The position numbers were made by a program, and so were the translations under genes. A stretch of DNA of 25,970 nt from Patescibacteria group bacterium (GTDB lineage Bacteria; Patescibacteria; UBA1384; JAMDBS01), in the NCBI GenBank assembly GCA_023487325.1, contig JAMDBS010000040.1, positions 1 through 25,970 of the forward strand. Direction: 5' to 3'. Below the pieces are notes generated by a model, which worked only from the letters and a program-made list of their open reading frames with translations, searched no databases and was not told the origin of the DNA. Shown here piece by piece: positions 6,894-14,999 of the stretch. The first letter of the stretch is position 1. Each line of letters opens with the position of its first letter.

Positions 6894-8867
6894 TTAAATA
6901 TCTAGATTTTTGACTGACTTAGCGTGGGTTTGAATAAATGATTTGCGCGGTAAAACTTCATCACCCATTAACATAGAAAAAATCTCATCAGCTCGTTCTG
7001 CCTCCTCAACAGTAACTTGAAGTAAAATTCTGTTTTGTGGATCCATAGTAGTTTCCCAAAGCTGGGTAGGATTCATTTCACCCAAGCCTTTATAGCGCTG
7101 AATATTAATCTTATCCTGTGAAGTTTTATGTATATTTTCGATCACTCTATCCTTTTCTTCGTCGCTATAAGCATAGACCTTCTCTTTTCCCGAAGTAATG
7201 GCGTAAAGCGGCGGCTGGGCAATATATAGATATCCGCGCGAAATAACCTCAGGCATATGGCGATAAAAAAATGTCAAAAGCAAAGCGCGGATGTGGCTGC
7301 CATCGACATCAGCATCGGTCATAATAATAATACGATGATAACGGATTTTCTCGATGGTCATTTCTTCGCCAATACCGGCGCCAAGCGCGATAATTAAATT
7401 TTTGATTTCCTCAGAAGTAAGCATACGATCAAGCCGCGCGCGCTCAACATTTAAAATTTTACCGCGCAAAGGCAAAATAGCCTGAAATGATCTGTCGCGA
7501 CCTTGTTTGGCGCTGCCGCCGGCTGAGTCGCCTTCTACTATATAGAGCTCGCTTTTGGCGGCTTCTTTTTCCGAACAGTCAGCCAATTTTCCTGGCAAAG
7601 TCATGCCCTCTAGAGCACCTTTGCGGATAACTGTTTCGCGAGCAGCTTTAGCTGCTAAACGTGCCTTCAAAGAAAGTGCGCATTTTTCTAAAATTTTGCG
7701 CGCCTCGTGAGGATTTTCACCAAAATAAGTCGAAAGCCCTTCATAAGCAACCGTTTCCACAGCAGTACGCGCTTCAGGATTACCTAATTTGGCCTTTGTT
7801 TGACCTTCAAATTGCGGCTCTTTCAACTTTACGGAAATAATAGCAACTAAACCTTCGCGAACATCATCGCCAGTTAGCGAGTCGCCATTTTTAAATATCT
7901 CGTTTTTCTTAGCGTAATCGTTAATTGCACGCGTCAGTGCGGTTCGAAAACCGGTTAAGTGCATGCCCCCCTCGGTAGTATAAATATTATTGGCAAAAGT
8001 AAAAACACGTTCGTTGTAATCATCAACATAAGCTAAAGAAATTTCGGCGTTGACATCACCAATTCGCTTTTCAATATAAACCGGTGGGTCATTAAATAGT
8101 TGTTTATTTTTAGCCAAATGCTTAACATACGATCGGATTCCGCCTTCAAAATAAAAAGTATGGCTTTGGCCGTCCTTATTAATAGTAATTTTTACCTTTT
8201 TAGTTAAATATGCCTGTTGTCGCAGATGGTCGATAATTGTATTCCAACTAAATTCACGTTTTTCAAAAATTTTCTCATCGGGTCGAAAAATAATTAACGT
8301 GCCAGAATTATTTTTATTTAGCTCCCTAACTAATGTTTTGAATTGACCGGGAACTGATTCGGGAGCAATTTCGCTGATTTTATTTTTAGCATTGCCGCGT
8401 GAATATTCTTGAAAATAAATTTTATTATCACGTTTGACATAGGCGGCTAAAAAAGTGGATAGCGCGTTAACCACTGAAACACCCACACCGTGCAAGCCGC
8501 CCGAAACTTTATAGCCGCCGTCGCCGAATTTGCCGCCGGCATGTAAAATCGTTAAAACTGTTTCTAGGGCAGATTTACCCGTTTGTTTGTGCACATCAAC
8601 AGGAATACCACGGCCATTGTCTAACACGGCTACCATGTCGTCGGACAATAAGCTAATAACGATATGATCACAAAAACCGGCCATAGCTTCGTCAATGGCG
8701 TTATCGGCAACTTCCCAAATTAAATGATGTAAGCCTGCCGAACCGGTGCCGCCAATATACATACCAGGGCGACGGCGAACAGGCTCGAGACCCTCTAAAA
8801 CAGTGATGTTTTTGGCTGTGTAGCTAGAATCACCGCTATTTTGATTTTTTGCTTTATTCAAATCCAT
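6894..8867 (-). CDS. gyrB: DNA gyrase subunit B
   Basis: ATPase subunit of gyrase, 657 aa, somewhat shorter than the E. coli protein because it lacks the large insertion in the TOPRIM region. The GHKL ATPase domain shows EVADNAIDEA (catalytic Glu52, Mg-binding Asn56), DNGRGIP (Asp83 to Pro89) and GGLHGVGVSVVNALS (about 123-137). The transducer domain carries the QTK loop with Lys358. The TOPRIM domain has EGDSAGGS (445-452) and DADVDGSH (518-525), and the C-terminal tail (YKGLGEMNP) binds GyrA. The ATG start at 8867 lies close to GGAGGG. It is the first gene of the predicted gyrB, 60-aa ORF, gyrA, infB transcript from the promoter at 8918-8946. Confidence 0.97.
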   Translation of the reverse strand: MDLNKAKNQNSGDSSYTAKNITVLEGLEPVRRRPGMYIGGTGSAGLHHLIWEVADNAIDEAMAGFCDHIVISLLSDDMVAVLDNGRGIPVDVHKQTGKSALETVLTILHAGGKFGDGGYKVSGGLHGVGVSVVNALSTFLAAYVKRDNKIYFQEYSRGNAKNKISEIAPESVPGQFKTLVRELNKNNSGTLIIFRPDEKIFEKREFSWNTIIDHLRQQAYLTKKVKITINKDGQSHTFYFEGGIRSYVKHLAKNKQLFNDPPVYIEKRIGDVNAEISLAYVDDYNERVFTFANNIYTTEGGMHLTGFRTALTRAINDYAKKNEIFKNGDSLTGDDVREGLVAIISVKLKEPQFEGQTKAKLGNPEARTAVETVAYEGLSTYFGENPHEARKILEKCALSLKARLAAKAARETVIRKGALEGMTLPGKLADCSEKEAAKSELYIVEGDSAGGSAKQGRDRSFQAILPLRGKILNVERARLDRMLTSEEIKNLIIALGAGIGEEMTIEKIRYHRIIIMTDADVDGSHIRALLLTFFYRHMPEVISRGYLYIAQPPLYAITSGKEKVYAYSDEEKDRVIENIHKTSQDKINIQRYKGLGEMNPTQLWETTMDPQNRILLQVTVEEAERADEIFSMLMGDEVLPRKSFIQTHAKSVKNLDI

Positions 8868-8917
8868 AAAAAAACCCTCCCGTTAGTCAAGGATAATATA
8901 AATCATTAACTATTTTT

Positions 8918-8946
8918 AGTATACATATCCAGCTTATTTTTGGCAA
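8918..8946 (-). promoter_or_regulatory. Predicted sigma70 promoter of the gyrB operon
   Basis: On the minus strand TTGCCA (8941-8946), a 17-bp spacer and TATACT (8918-8923). Transcription would start near 8911, leaving a leader of about 45 nt. Confidence 0.6.
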
Positions 8947-8970
8947 GTGCGTTTTAAGATGTTGGAGGCG

Positions 8971-8987
8971 TTGTAACCGTGTTACAA
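8971..8987. promoter_or_regulatory. Perfect 7-3-7 inverted repeat upstream of gyrB
   Basis: TTGTAAC and GTTACAA flank CGT, centred about 35 bp upstream of the gyrB -35 element and just after the end of the DUF4012 gene. It could be a repressor or activator site for gyrB, or a weak transcript end for the upstream gene. There is no T-run on the minus strand. Confidence 0.4.
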
Positions 8988-9008
8988 TGATTTGAACGAC
9001 TTGAACGA

Positions 9009-10382
9009 TTATAATGAAATAAGCTTATCTTCACTAACATAGCCACTAAAGAGTTTTTGGCCGCTAAATTCCAGTTCTAATTGATCGCCTAAAGTCCCAG
9101 CTTGCTTTTGCCAATATAGAGAATAATTATTTTGATCGATATTTTCCGGTAATTGATAGCTAATTTCTGTGATTTTGCTTGTTCCGGGTTTAATTTTAAT
9201 CCAAAAAGCAAATTGCGTCTTATTATTAACATTGGAAACTTCGATGTCTTTTAAAACATCCTGCCCGTCAACAGCTATAGACAAAATTTTGGTTCCTTGG
9301 GGAACTAAAATACGGGCGTAGCTACGATTTTCGCCATCAGGCCAATCATTTGTGCCTTTATGGGTACGAATTATGCGCACATTGTCTACTAAGGCGCCAT
9401 TTTGCTTATTTGTTTGTACCCTAACCTCTTCTTCAACTTTCAAACTACTCTTGTTAGCACCTAAGTTTGAATAGTTAATATGTAAATAATCTTGACCCTC
9501 AGTGGTTATAATTTGCCCCGCCCAGTTTTTTTCTAAGGCAAAATCTTGCGCGTTTTTATTGCTAAAATATAACATTATGTGCTTATGCGCTAAATTGCTG
9601 TAAATCGATTTTATCATTGGATAATAATTTTTCTTGTTTTCAAATGCCGGTAAAATGTTTTTGGCTAGATCTTTTAAAATGGATTTTGGCTCGTAAATGG
9701 CAATATTCCTTGGATCGCTATAATATTCTTTTTCTATTTTATATTGGATATCGGGGAAAAAATCTTCCGATGTAATTGTGGTGTTATATTCGGGTAATTT
9801 TATCGGACCGATAATTTTTAGTATTTCTTCAAAAAATGTCGCATCAATAGCAATTACGCCATCAACCGGTGTGCCGCCTTCCTGTTGATAAAACCAGGCA
9901 ACTTTTTGTGCCGCTTCCGGATAATCCACCGCCCAATTAGAGTCGCGCATTTGCCATTTGCCGTCGGGGCAAAAATTTTTTAATACACCGGGAGGCTCGA
10001 CATCATTAGTTTGGGTAAACTGCCAATCGCGCTTATAAATATTAGTGTCAAAAGAGATATTTTTGACTTTTCCGCTATTAGTTTCAATAACGGCAAAACT
10101 GCCAATAAACCCTCCGGAAGCCCTTAATTCGTTGTTATTTTGAAATAATATTAAATATTTGCCCGAATTGAATCTCATGGCGCAAACCACATTTTTTTTA
10201 ATAACCGGATATGCATAAGTAGTGGTAAAAATGCCAGAACCGACAACAATGCCGATAATAATTATGGCGATTAAAAATTTCTTCCAAGGAAAACTAAAAG
10301 ATGACCTTTTTAGTAAAGGCTGCCAATCGGGATTTATTTTTGGCTGATCTTCCAGACTGCGTGTTTTTTTTACCTTGCGCAA
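9009..10382 (-). CDS. DUF4012 family membrane-anchored protein
   Basis: 457 aa with a cytoplasmic basic N-terminus (1-34), one transmembrane helix at about 35-58 and a large extracytoplasmic region. The DUF4012 signature is visible as YLILFQNNNELRASGGFIGS (about 83-102), followed by further conserved blocks such as GGTPVDGVIAID. The C-terminal third is predicted beta-rich. The function of DUF4012 is unknown; it commonly occurs next to glycosyltransferase and polysaccharide genes in Patescibacteria and Actinobacteria, and here it is the last gene of such a cluster. The start is uncertain. The TTG at 10382 is used because the frame opens only a few codons earlier, but AAGGAGG lies over 20 nt upstream of it, so a nonstandard start closer to the ribosome-binding site (ATC or ATT) is possible. 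Confidence 0.85.
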   Translation of the reverse strand: MRKVKKTRSLEDQPKINPDWQPLLKRSSFSFPWKKFLIAIIIIGIVVGSGIFTTTYAYPVIKKNVVCAMRFNSGKYLILFQNNNELRASGGFIGSFAVIETNSGKVKNISFDTNIYKRDWQFTQTNDVEPPGVLKNFCPDGKWQMRDSNWAVDYPEAAQKVAWFYQQEGGTPVDGVIAIDATFFEEILKIIGPIKLPEYNTTITSEDFFPDIQYKIEKEYYSDPRNIAIYEPKSILKDLAKNILPAFENKKNYYPMIKSIYSNLAHKHIMLYFSNKNAQDFALEKNWAGQIITTEGQDYLHINYSNLGANKSSLKVEEEVRVQTNKQNGALVDNVRIIRTHKGTNDWPDGENRSYARILVPQGTKILSIAVDGQDVLKDIEVSNVNNKTQFAFWIKIKPGTSKITEISYQLPENIDQNNYSLYWQKQAGTLGDQLELEFSGQKLFSGYVSEDKLISL

Positions 10383-10424
10383 TCCGTCAATATAAGCGAT
10401 AAATCCTCCTTTGCGTTAGCAATG

Positions 10425-10443
10425 CCCTGAATTTATTGAAGGG
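10425..10443. repeat. Short palindromic repeat-like sequence
   Basis: A 19-bp near-palindrome in the gap between the Wzz-like and DUF4012 genes, with CCCT at one end and AGGG at the other around an AT-rich centre. Sequences of this form recur as intergenic filler in many genomes. No function can be assigned. Confidence 0.35.
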
Positions 10444-10452
10444 TCAGTCTAT

Positions 10453-11073
10453 TTATCCCTTCTTTTCCTTTTGTAAATATTCAGCAAAAAATACTAAAGC
10501 TAGTCCAACTACAATACCGGCTATCAAACCAATACCAGTATTAAACCAAACTGAAACTTTACGTTCTGCTACGACCGTTGATGAAATGTCGAGATCAATT
10601 CCTTTAATACTGCCTTTTTGGTTAAGATCAGCTGTTTTGTTTTTAATAAAATCTACCGTAGAATTAACGAGACTTTCAGCCACATTTTTATCCTGATTGT
10701 TTACCAACACATAAATGCTGGCTGGGTTTCTTTTTTGCCCATTGATAATTTTACTTGTCTTGTTGAGTTTAATAGTCGGCAAAGTCACTTGGGCTTTATT
10801 GTAAATTTCCATTATACTGGAAGGATCTTGGAGCCAGACAACCACTCTATCGGCAAAAAACGAACCTGATTGCAGAGTATAATAATTATCATAATTATAA
10901 TAAACCTGCTGATCGCTGGAAGGCCGCATCATGATATTAACAAAAGCTGAGGCGTCATAAGTTTTTGGCTGAATAGTTGTAAAAATATAAGTTCCTAAAG
11001 TAATTAAAATAACTACAATAATAAAAAACCAGATTCTTTTGCCTAAAATAGCTAAATAATCTCTAAACTCCAT
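10453..11073 (-). CDS. Wzz/YveK-type chain-length determinant protein
   Basis: 206-aa polysaccharide co-polymerase without a kinase domain. The N-terminal motif EFRDYLAILGKRIW leads into transmembrane helix 1 (about 14-33). A periplasmic or extracytoplasmic region of about 140 aa follows, then helix 2 (about 178-199) and a short charged tail, EYLQKEKKG. This is the PF02706 (Wzz) topology. Such proteins set the length of capsule or surface polysaccharide and partner with a polymerase or a tyrosine kinase, neither of which is in the window. The start overlaps the end of the glycosyltransferase gene by 11 bp, which indicates translational coupling. Confidence 0.85.
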   Translation of the reverse strand: MEFRDYLAILGKRIWFFIIVVILITLGTYIFTTIQPKTYDASAFVNIMMRPSSDQQVYYNYDNYYTLQSGSFFADRVVVWLQDPSSIMEIYNKAQVTLPTIKLNKTSKIINGQKRNPASIYVLVNNQDKNVAESLVNSTVDFIKNKTADLNQKGSIKGIDLDISSTVVAERKVSVWFNTGIGLIAGIVVGLALVFFAEYLQKEKKG

Positions 11074-12157
11074 AAGCTTTCCTTTCTATAAATTGCTTAA
11101 TTTTTTCTTTAAATTTGTCCTTACAGAAATCTTGGGCAAATTTACGGATATATTCTGAATTGTATTTTTTATAATCAAATTTCTTAATTACTTTAATTAT
11201 ACTCTCTTGGGTTTGGAAGTCAAAAAACTCTCCATTTTCTCCGGGTTTGACTATTTCTAGGGCACCGCCGGCTCGGTAAGCGATTACTGGACGGCCCGAA
11301 GCCATTGCTTCCAGTGGGGTAATTCCCGCATCTTCATTTTGCGGAAAAATAAGCGCTTGAGCGCTTGACATATATTTTATTAATTCCTGGTCTGGCACAC
11401 GACCGACAAATTCAATGTTTTTAGCAGCTTTATTTTTTAATTCTTGGGCGTTCGTGCCTGTCCCAACAATTTTTAAAGGTAGTTTTAGCTTATTAAAAGC
11501 ATCGACTACCAAATCAATTTTTTTATAGGGTTCCATTCTGGAGACAACTAAAAAAAAGTTACATATTTTATGGCTAAATTTAAACTTATCGCAATCAACC
11601 GGCGGCCAGATAATCTCGTCTGCAACTCTATGATAATATTTTTTTAATCGATCATTTATATTTTTGCTGTTAACAATGTAAAAATCTGGTCGCTTGGAAG
11701 CTTTTAAATCCCACTGTCGCAAATATTTAATTGTCAGTGGCATAATTGGCCTGATAATTTTAGGAATCGGCGCAGTCTTAAGATAACTTTCCGTATCCGA
11801 CCATAAATAACGCGTCGGTGTATGCAGATAACAAATATGAATAGTGGGTTTTTTAGTAATGACGCCCTTGGCGTAAGCCGAAGAGTCGGATAAAACTACA
11901 TCGAAATTTGATAAATCAAATGATTCAATGGCTTTAGGCATAAGTGGTAAATACCACTTATACTTTTTAATACCGCCAGGCGAATTTTGCAAAAAACTGG
12001 GACGGACGTCGTATTTGCCATAATATTTACCCATCTTTTCTTTATCATAAACAAGCGTATAAATCGGCGCTTTGGGGAATAATTCCAAAAAGGCGTCTAA
12101 CACACGTTCGGCGCCTCCATATTGCGTTAAAAAATCATGAACCAGAGCTATCTTCAT
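11063..12157 (-). CDS. GT4-family glycosyltransferase
   Basis: Retaining GT-B glycosyltransferase of about 364 aa, predicted cytosolic and membrane-associated, adding a sugar to a lipid-linked glycan. The N-terminus MKIALVHDFLTQYGGAERV is the typical first strand with its donor-loop GGAER motif. The C-terminal Rossmann half has VVSRMEPYKKIDLVVDAF and the EX7E motif EDAGITPLE, followed by GRPVIAYRAGG. The frame opens four codons earlier (ATG at 12169), but the conserved start of the family is MKIA, so 12157 is preferred; neither has a strong ribosome-binding site. It overlaps the Wzz-like gene. The acceptor and sugar cannot be told from sequence. Confidence 0.9.
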   Translation of the reverse strand: MKIALVHDFLTQYGGAERVLDAFLELFPKAPIYTLVYDKEKMGKYYGKYDVRPSFLQNSPGGIKKYKWYLPLMPKAIESFDLSNFDVVLSDSSAYAKGVITKKPTIHICYLHTPTRYLWSDTESYLKTAPIPKIIRPIMPLTIKYLRQWDLKASKRPDFYIVNSKNINDRLKKYYHRVADEIIWPPVDCDKFKFSHKICNFFLVVSRMEPYKKIDLVVDAFNKLKLPLKIVGTGTNAQELKNKAAKNIEFVGRVPDQELIKYMSSAQALIFPQNEDAGITPLEAMASGRPVIAYRAGGALEIVKPGENGEFFDFQTQESIIKVIKKFDYKKYNSEYIRKFAQDFCKDKFKEKIKQFIERKAYGV

Positions 12158-12172
12158 AATACATCTCAAAAG

Positions 12173-12311
12173 TTAAAACTCAAAGATCAAAGCTATATCT
12201 TGAATCTTAAAACTATCGTCTGTTGTCTAGCGTCTAATTTCCATACTAGCTTCTATAACCAGGCAACTTATTTCTTTCTTCTTACTCCTTAATTCTTATT
12301 TTGAGTTTTAA
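12173..12311. repeat. Intergenic filler block bounded by 12-bp inverted repeats
   Basis: The gap between the sugar transferase and glycosyltransferase genes begins with TTAAAACTCAAA (12173-12184) and ends with its exact inverse TTTGAGTTTTAA (12300-12311). Inside are low-complexity near-repeats such as AAAGATCAAAG and variants of GTCTGTTGTCTAGCGTCTAA. No ORF of note was seen. It resembles dispersed filler repeats; a MITE-like origin is possible but unproven. Confidence 0.5.
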
Positions 12312-12317
12312 GTTGAT

Positions 12318-13757
12318 TTAATATGCTCCCTTTCCAGTAATCACTACCCAAAATGTTCGAGCGAGGATTTTTAAATCTAAGCCGAGCGACCAATTTTCTA
12401 TGTAATAGATATCTAATTTTACCCAGTCATCAAAATCAACGTCGCTCCGCCCCGAAACCTGCCAAAGACCACTAATACCCGGCTTTATTGCCAATCTCTT
12501 GCGCTGAAAACGGGTGTAGTTTTTGACTTCTTCAGGTAGCGGTGGCCGCGGACCTACTAAACTCATATCGCCCATTAAAACATTAAAAAATTGCGGCAAC
12601 TCATCAATAGAAAATTTGCGGATAAATTTGCCAAAAGACGTAACTCGAGGATCATTTTTTATTTTAAATACTGGACCATCTGCCTCATTTTTGGTCGAGA
12701 GCTCCTTTAGCATTTGCGCTGCTTTTTGACCGCCATATTCATTACCGGTACAATAATCAATTTTCATTGAACGAAATTTTAAAAAAGTGAATAAATCACC
12801 GTTTTCTTTGACGCGCTTCTGTTTGAAAAGCACCGGCCCGGACGAGGTTAGTTTGATAATCAATGCCACCAGCAGCAATATCGGCGAAAGAATAATAATT
12901 AAGATTAGCGAACCAACAAAATCCATAATTCTTTTGATTATCATGCCCCAGCCGTCTAATAGGGTACGGCGAAATTTAACTACGGGTACCCCTGCTAGTG
13001 TCGTTACTTCGGTATGGCTGGTCTTCACTTCAAATAAATTTGGCGCTTGCTGAAAAGCAATTCTTTCTTCCTCGCATAGGTCCAAAATTTCGGAAACTTT
13101 TTTTTCTGATAAAGTAGTGTCAGTTAAAAAAATCTCATCGGTAGGATTACGGTCGATTATTTTTTTTAAATCTTCTATTTTGCCTAAAATACGAATATCG
13201 CGTGTATTATTTTTGCTTTTTGGGCCATTACCATCAATCACGCCAATAGTTTTATATCCTAACGAACGGTTGCCCTGAAGAACTTTAATAATATTGTAGC
13301 TGGTTTGATTGTTGCCAATAAAAATTATCCTGTGCACTCCAATTCCGTAGCGATACAAATATCTTTGGGCGCTACGCACTAAAAATCGGCCCAAAGCTAC
13401 TAAAATAATACAAATCAGCCAAGCGTAAATTACTACTAAACGAGAAAAAAACGAGGTACCGGACAAAAATATCCAAATTACTACCAGCATAATACCCGAA
13501 GAAACACCTAAAAAAATACCGGTAAACTCATCTAAGCCTTTGCGATTATTTTTAGTGCTGTATAATCCTTCAAGAGCAAAAATTAAAATCCACGCCGGCA
13601 TCATTAATAATATAAACTTAAAATACTCCTGAAAAGTCCAGATATAAATGACTTCTTGTTGGGAGCGAAACCAGTAAGCCAGCGCAAAAGAAATAATGAC
13701 CATGACAATGTCAACCGGTACTAGCAAAAAAGCAAAATATAATTCTGATTTTTTCAT
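12318..13757 (-). CDS. Polyprenyl-phosphate sugar-1-phosphate transferase (WbaP/WcaJ family)
   Basis: 479-aa membrane enzyme that loads the first sugar-1-phosphate onto undecaprenyl phosphate to start a surface glycan. Four N-terminal helices (about 8-30, 45-64, 80-102 and 105-127) precede a Rossmann-like CoA-binding-type domain (about 140-245). A membrane re-entrant helix (about 275-300) follows, with the catalytic domain after it: KRIMDFVGS, FKQKRV, FRSM, IDELPQFFNVLMGDMSLVG and GPRPPLP, ending in the GISGLWQVSGRSD region. The domain order is that of the long, PssY/WcaJ-like class. It is the first gene of the polysaccharide cluster that continues to 9009. GGAG lies 12 nt upstream of the ATG, a rather long spacing. 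Confidence 0.92.
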   Translation of the reverse strand: MKKSELYFAFLLVPVDIVMVIISFALAYWFRSQQEVIYIWTFQEYFKFILLMMPAWILIFALEGLYSTKNNRKGLDEFTGIFLGVSSGIMLVVIWIFLSGTSFFSRLVVIYAWLICIILVALGRFLVRSAQRYLYRYGIGVHRIIFIGNNQTSYNIIKVLQGNRSLGYKTIGVIDGNGPKSKNNTRDIRILGKIEDLKKIIDRNPTDEIFLTDTTLSEKKVSEILDLCEEERIAFQQAPNLFEVKTSHTEVTTLAGVPVVKFRRTLLDGWGMIIKRIMDFVGSLILIIILSPILLLVALIIKLTSSGPVLFKQKRVKENGDLFTFLKFRSMKIDYCTGNEYGGQKAAQMLKELSTKNEADGPVFKIKNDPRVTSFGKFIRKFSIDELPQFFNVLMGDMSLVGPRPPLPEEVKNYTRFQRKRLAIKPGISGLWQVSGRSDVDFDDWVKLDIYYIENWSLGLDLKILARTFWVVITGKGAY

Positions 13758-13777
13758 ATATAATTGTTTCTCCTACT

Positions 13778-13806
13778 TGATAAGTTTAACAGAAATACCT
13801 TGACAA
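13778..13806 (-). promoter_or_regulatory. Possible promoter of the polysaccharide cluster
   Basis: On the minus strand TTGTCA (13801-13806), a 17-bp spacer and TTATCA (13778-13783). An alternative is TTGAAT with TAAACT a few bases upstream. It overlaps the -35 of the divergent promoter at 13800-13828. Confidence 0.35.
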
Positions 13807-13828
13807 TTCAATATATATGTAGTATAAA
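13800..13828 (+). promoter_or_regulatory. Predicted sigma70 promoter of the 13902 gene
   Basis: TTGACA (13800-13805), 17-bp spacer, TATAAA (13823-13828). The leader begins with TTCAGCC (13835-13841), which can pair with GGCTGAA (13861-13867) to form a 5'-end hairpin. Confidence 0.65.
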
Positions 13829-13901
13829 TTAATATTCAGCCTGAATGTAAATATTATTTGGGCTGAAGATGTTTGCTATTTAATAAAAGGAGATGGGAAA
13901 A

Positions 13902-14432
13902 ATGATAATATCCTTCATCATGTTTATGGTCTGTACTATAGGAGGGCTAGCACTAATAATGTTACCATTGTCTGAATGCAATAAATGGCGATTGTCGTTA
14001 CGTATAATTCTTGCCGTGCTTGGCCTTGTTTTGGTTTTAAACGGAATCACAATCTGCTTGATTACGTTCTCTCAAGATGACCAAATCTCATTATCCGAAA
14101 GTGTTAGATATGAAATGATAGCCAAGCAAAAACACACAACAGTTTTAGAAAATAATCTTCTGGCTACACTAATACCAGTCTTTGCTGACGAGAAGAAACG
14201 ATTTTTTACTGGATGCGCCGACCTAAATATAAATATACCAGGAAAGAATGGCCAAATTTCGCACGAATACTACAATGCAATTCCAACTCGCTGGCTAGTA
14301 CAATATACTAACTATTCAGGACAAAGAATTGCTTTCACTGTTGGTACAATTATCTTTTATGACACAATTAAATATGAAATACGCCAGATTATTCTAACAC
14401 CGCTTAAGAAAAATAAAGTTTCGTCACATTAA
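13902..14432 (+). CDS. Two-helix membrane protein with soluble domain, unknown function
   Basis: About 176 aa. The frame opens at an ATG at 13893, but that ATG touches the ribosome-binding site AAGGAG (13888-13893). The ATG at 13902, with 8-9 nt spacing, is the better start, giving MIISFIMFMVCTIGG. Two transmembrane helices (about 1-23 and 32-56) are followed by an extracytoplasmic or cytosolic domain of about 115 aa with a beta-rich end (WLVQYTNYSGQRIAFTVGTI) and a basic C-terminus. It has its own promoter and terminator and lies against the direction of both neighbours. Its plan is like the 869-1334 cassette if that is read through a frameshift. No family is recognised. Confidence 0.65.
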   Translation: MIISFIMFMVCTIGGLALIMLPLSECNKWRLSLRIILAVLGLVLVLNGITICLITFSQDDQISLSESVRYEMIAKQKHTTVLENNLLATLIPVFADEKKRFFTGCADLNINIPGKNGQISHEYYNAIPTRWLVQYTNYSGQRIAFTVGTIIFYDTIKYEIRQIILTPLKKNKVSSH

Positions 14433-14443
14433 ACTACATAGAC

Positions 14444-14478
14444 AAAGTTCGGGAAGATTATTCTCCCGGACTTTTTTA
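14444..14478 (+). terminator. Rho-independent terminator after the 13902 gene
   Basis: AAAGTTCGGGA faces TCCCGGACTTT with one G-T pair and a small loop, then a run of T. It is tail to tail with the terminator of the opposite gene. Confidence 0.8.
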
Positions 14479-14488
14479 TTTAAAATAA

Positions 14489-14521
14489 CAAAAAACCCTG
14501 CCTTGATGGCAGAGTTTTTTG
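14489..14521 (-). terminator. Rho-independent terminator of the 66-aa gene
   Basis: On the minus strand AACTCTGCC pairs with GGCAGGGTT over the loop ATCAA (one G-T pair), followed by TTTTTT. Confidence 0.8.
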
Positions 14522-14544
14522 TATGCAATTAAATCAAATTTAAA

Positions 14545-14745
14545 TTACTTTGATCTTCTTAGCATTGGTAAACCGGTGCGAGAATTTTCCATTACTTCAT
14601 AACCATTTGGAAGATCGACTGAATTAGATTTTTCTTCGCGAGCAAAGTAGTAAATTGTTTGCTTGCGACCACCGCGCAAAGTTACATCCTTGCTGTGCAA
14701 GAAGTAAGTTTCGCCGGTCTTCTTGGACTTGGTAGAGAATGCCAT
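14545..14745 (-). CDS. 66-aa conserved-looking small protein, unknown function
   Basis: The frame opens at 14766, but AAGGAGG lies about 5 nt upstream of the ATG at 14745, which gives the start MAFSTKSKKTGETYFLHS. The product is basic and soluble, with KDVTLRGGRKQTIYYFAREE in the middle and a C-terminus of NGYEVMENSRTGLPMLRRSK. The order of short beta-like segments with turn residues suggests a small folded domain. I recall closely similar small proteins in Patescibacteria, but no named family comes to mind. It has a strong promoter (TTGACA, 17 bp, GATAAT), a leader hairpin and its own terminator, so it is a well-expressed single gene. Confidence 0.8.
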   Translation of the reverse strand: MAFSTKSKKTGETYFLHSKDVTLRGGRKQTIYYFAREEKSNSVDLPNGYEVMENSRTGLPMLRRSK

Positions 14746-14758
14746 ATTGGCCTCCTTA

Positions 14759-14777
14759 TTTCCCAAAAAGAGGGAAA
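14759..14777 (-). promoter_or_regulatory. Leader hairpin just before the ribosome-binding site of the 66-aa gene
   Basis: TTTCCC and GGGAAA enclose a 7-nt loop immediately upstream of AAGGAGG on the minus strand. It could stabilise the mRNA or modulate initiation. It is not a terminator, since no T-run follows. Confidence 0.4.
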
Positions 14778-14803
14778 ATTAATTAATAGATACTTTTAAA
14801 CCT

Positions 14804-14832
14804 ATTATCTAGATAGTGCTTCAAGGTGTCAA
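14804..14832 (-). promoter_or_regulatory. Predicted sigma70 promoter of the 66-aa gene
   Basis: On the minus strand TTGACA (14827-14832), a 17-bp spacer and GATAAT (14804-14809). The 14833-14965 stretch between this and the copper promoter holds no gene that I can see. Confidence 0.65.
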
Positions 14833-14965
14833 GTTTTTATATGGGAAAAAGCTAAATTAAACCTGTTATAAGGATAAAATATATTGCCTAAGTTGTACAT
14901 TTTTTTAATATTCAATGCCCCAACCTGTGGATAACTATTTACCAGTTACGCATTATCAGGTTAGA

Positions 14966-14994
14966 TTGACACCATCCGATCATTATATTAATAT
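14966..14994 (+). promoter_or_regulatory. Predicted promoter of the copper operon
   Basis: TTGACA (14966-14971), a 17-bp spacer and TAATAT (14989-14994). The CsoR-like operator begins 5 bp after the -10 element, so bound repressor would cover the transcription start. Confidence 0.7.
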
Positions 14995-14999
14995 ATGTG

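Noticed and set aside
8971..8987. Inverted repeat as an intrinsic terminator of the DUF4012 gene
   Set aside because: There is no T-run after the stem on the minus strand, and the stem is short and AT-rich.
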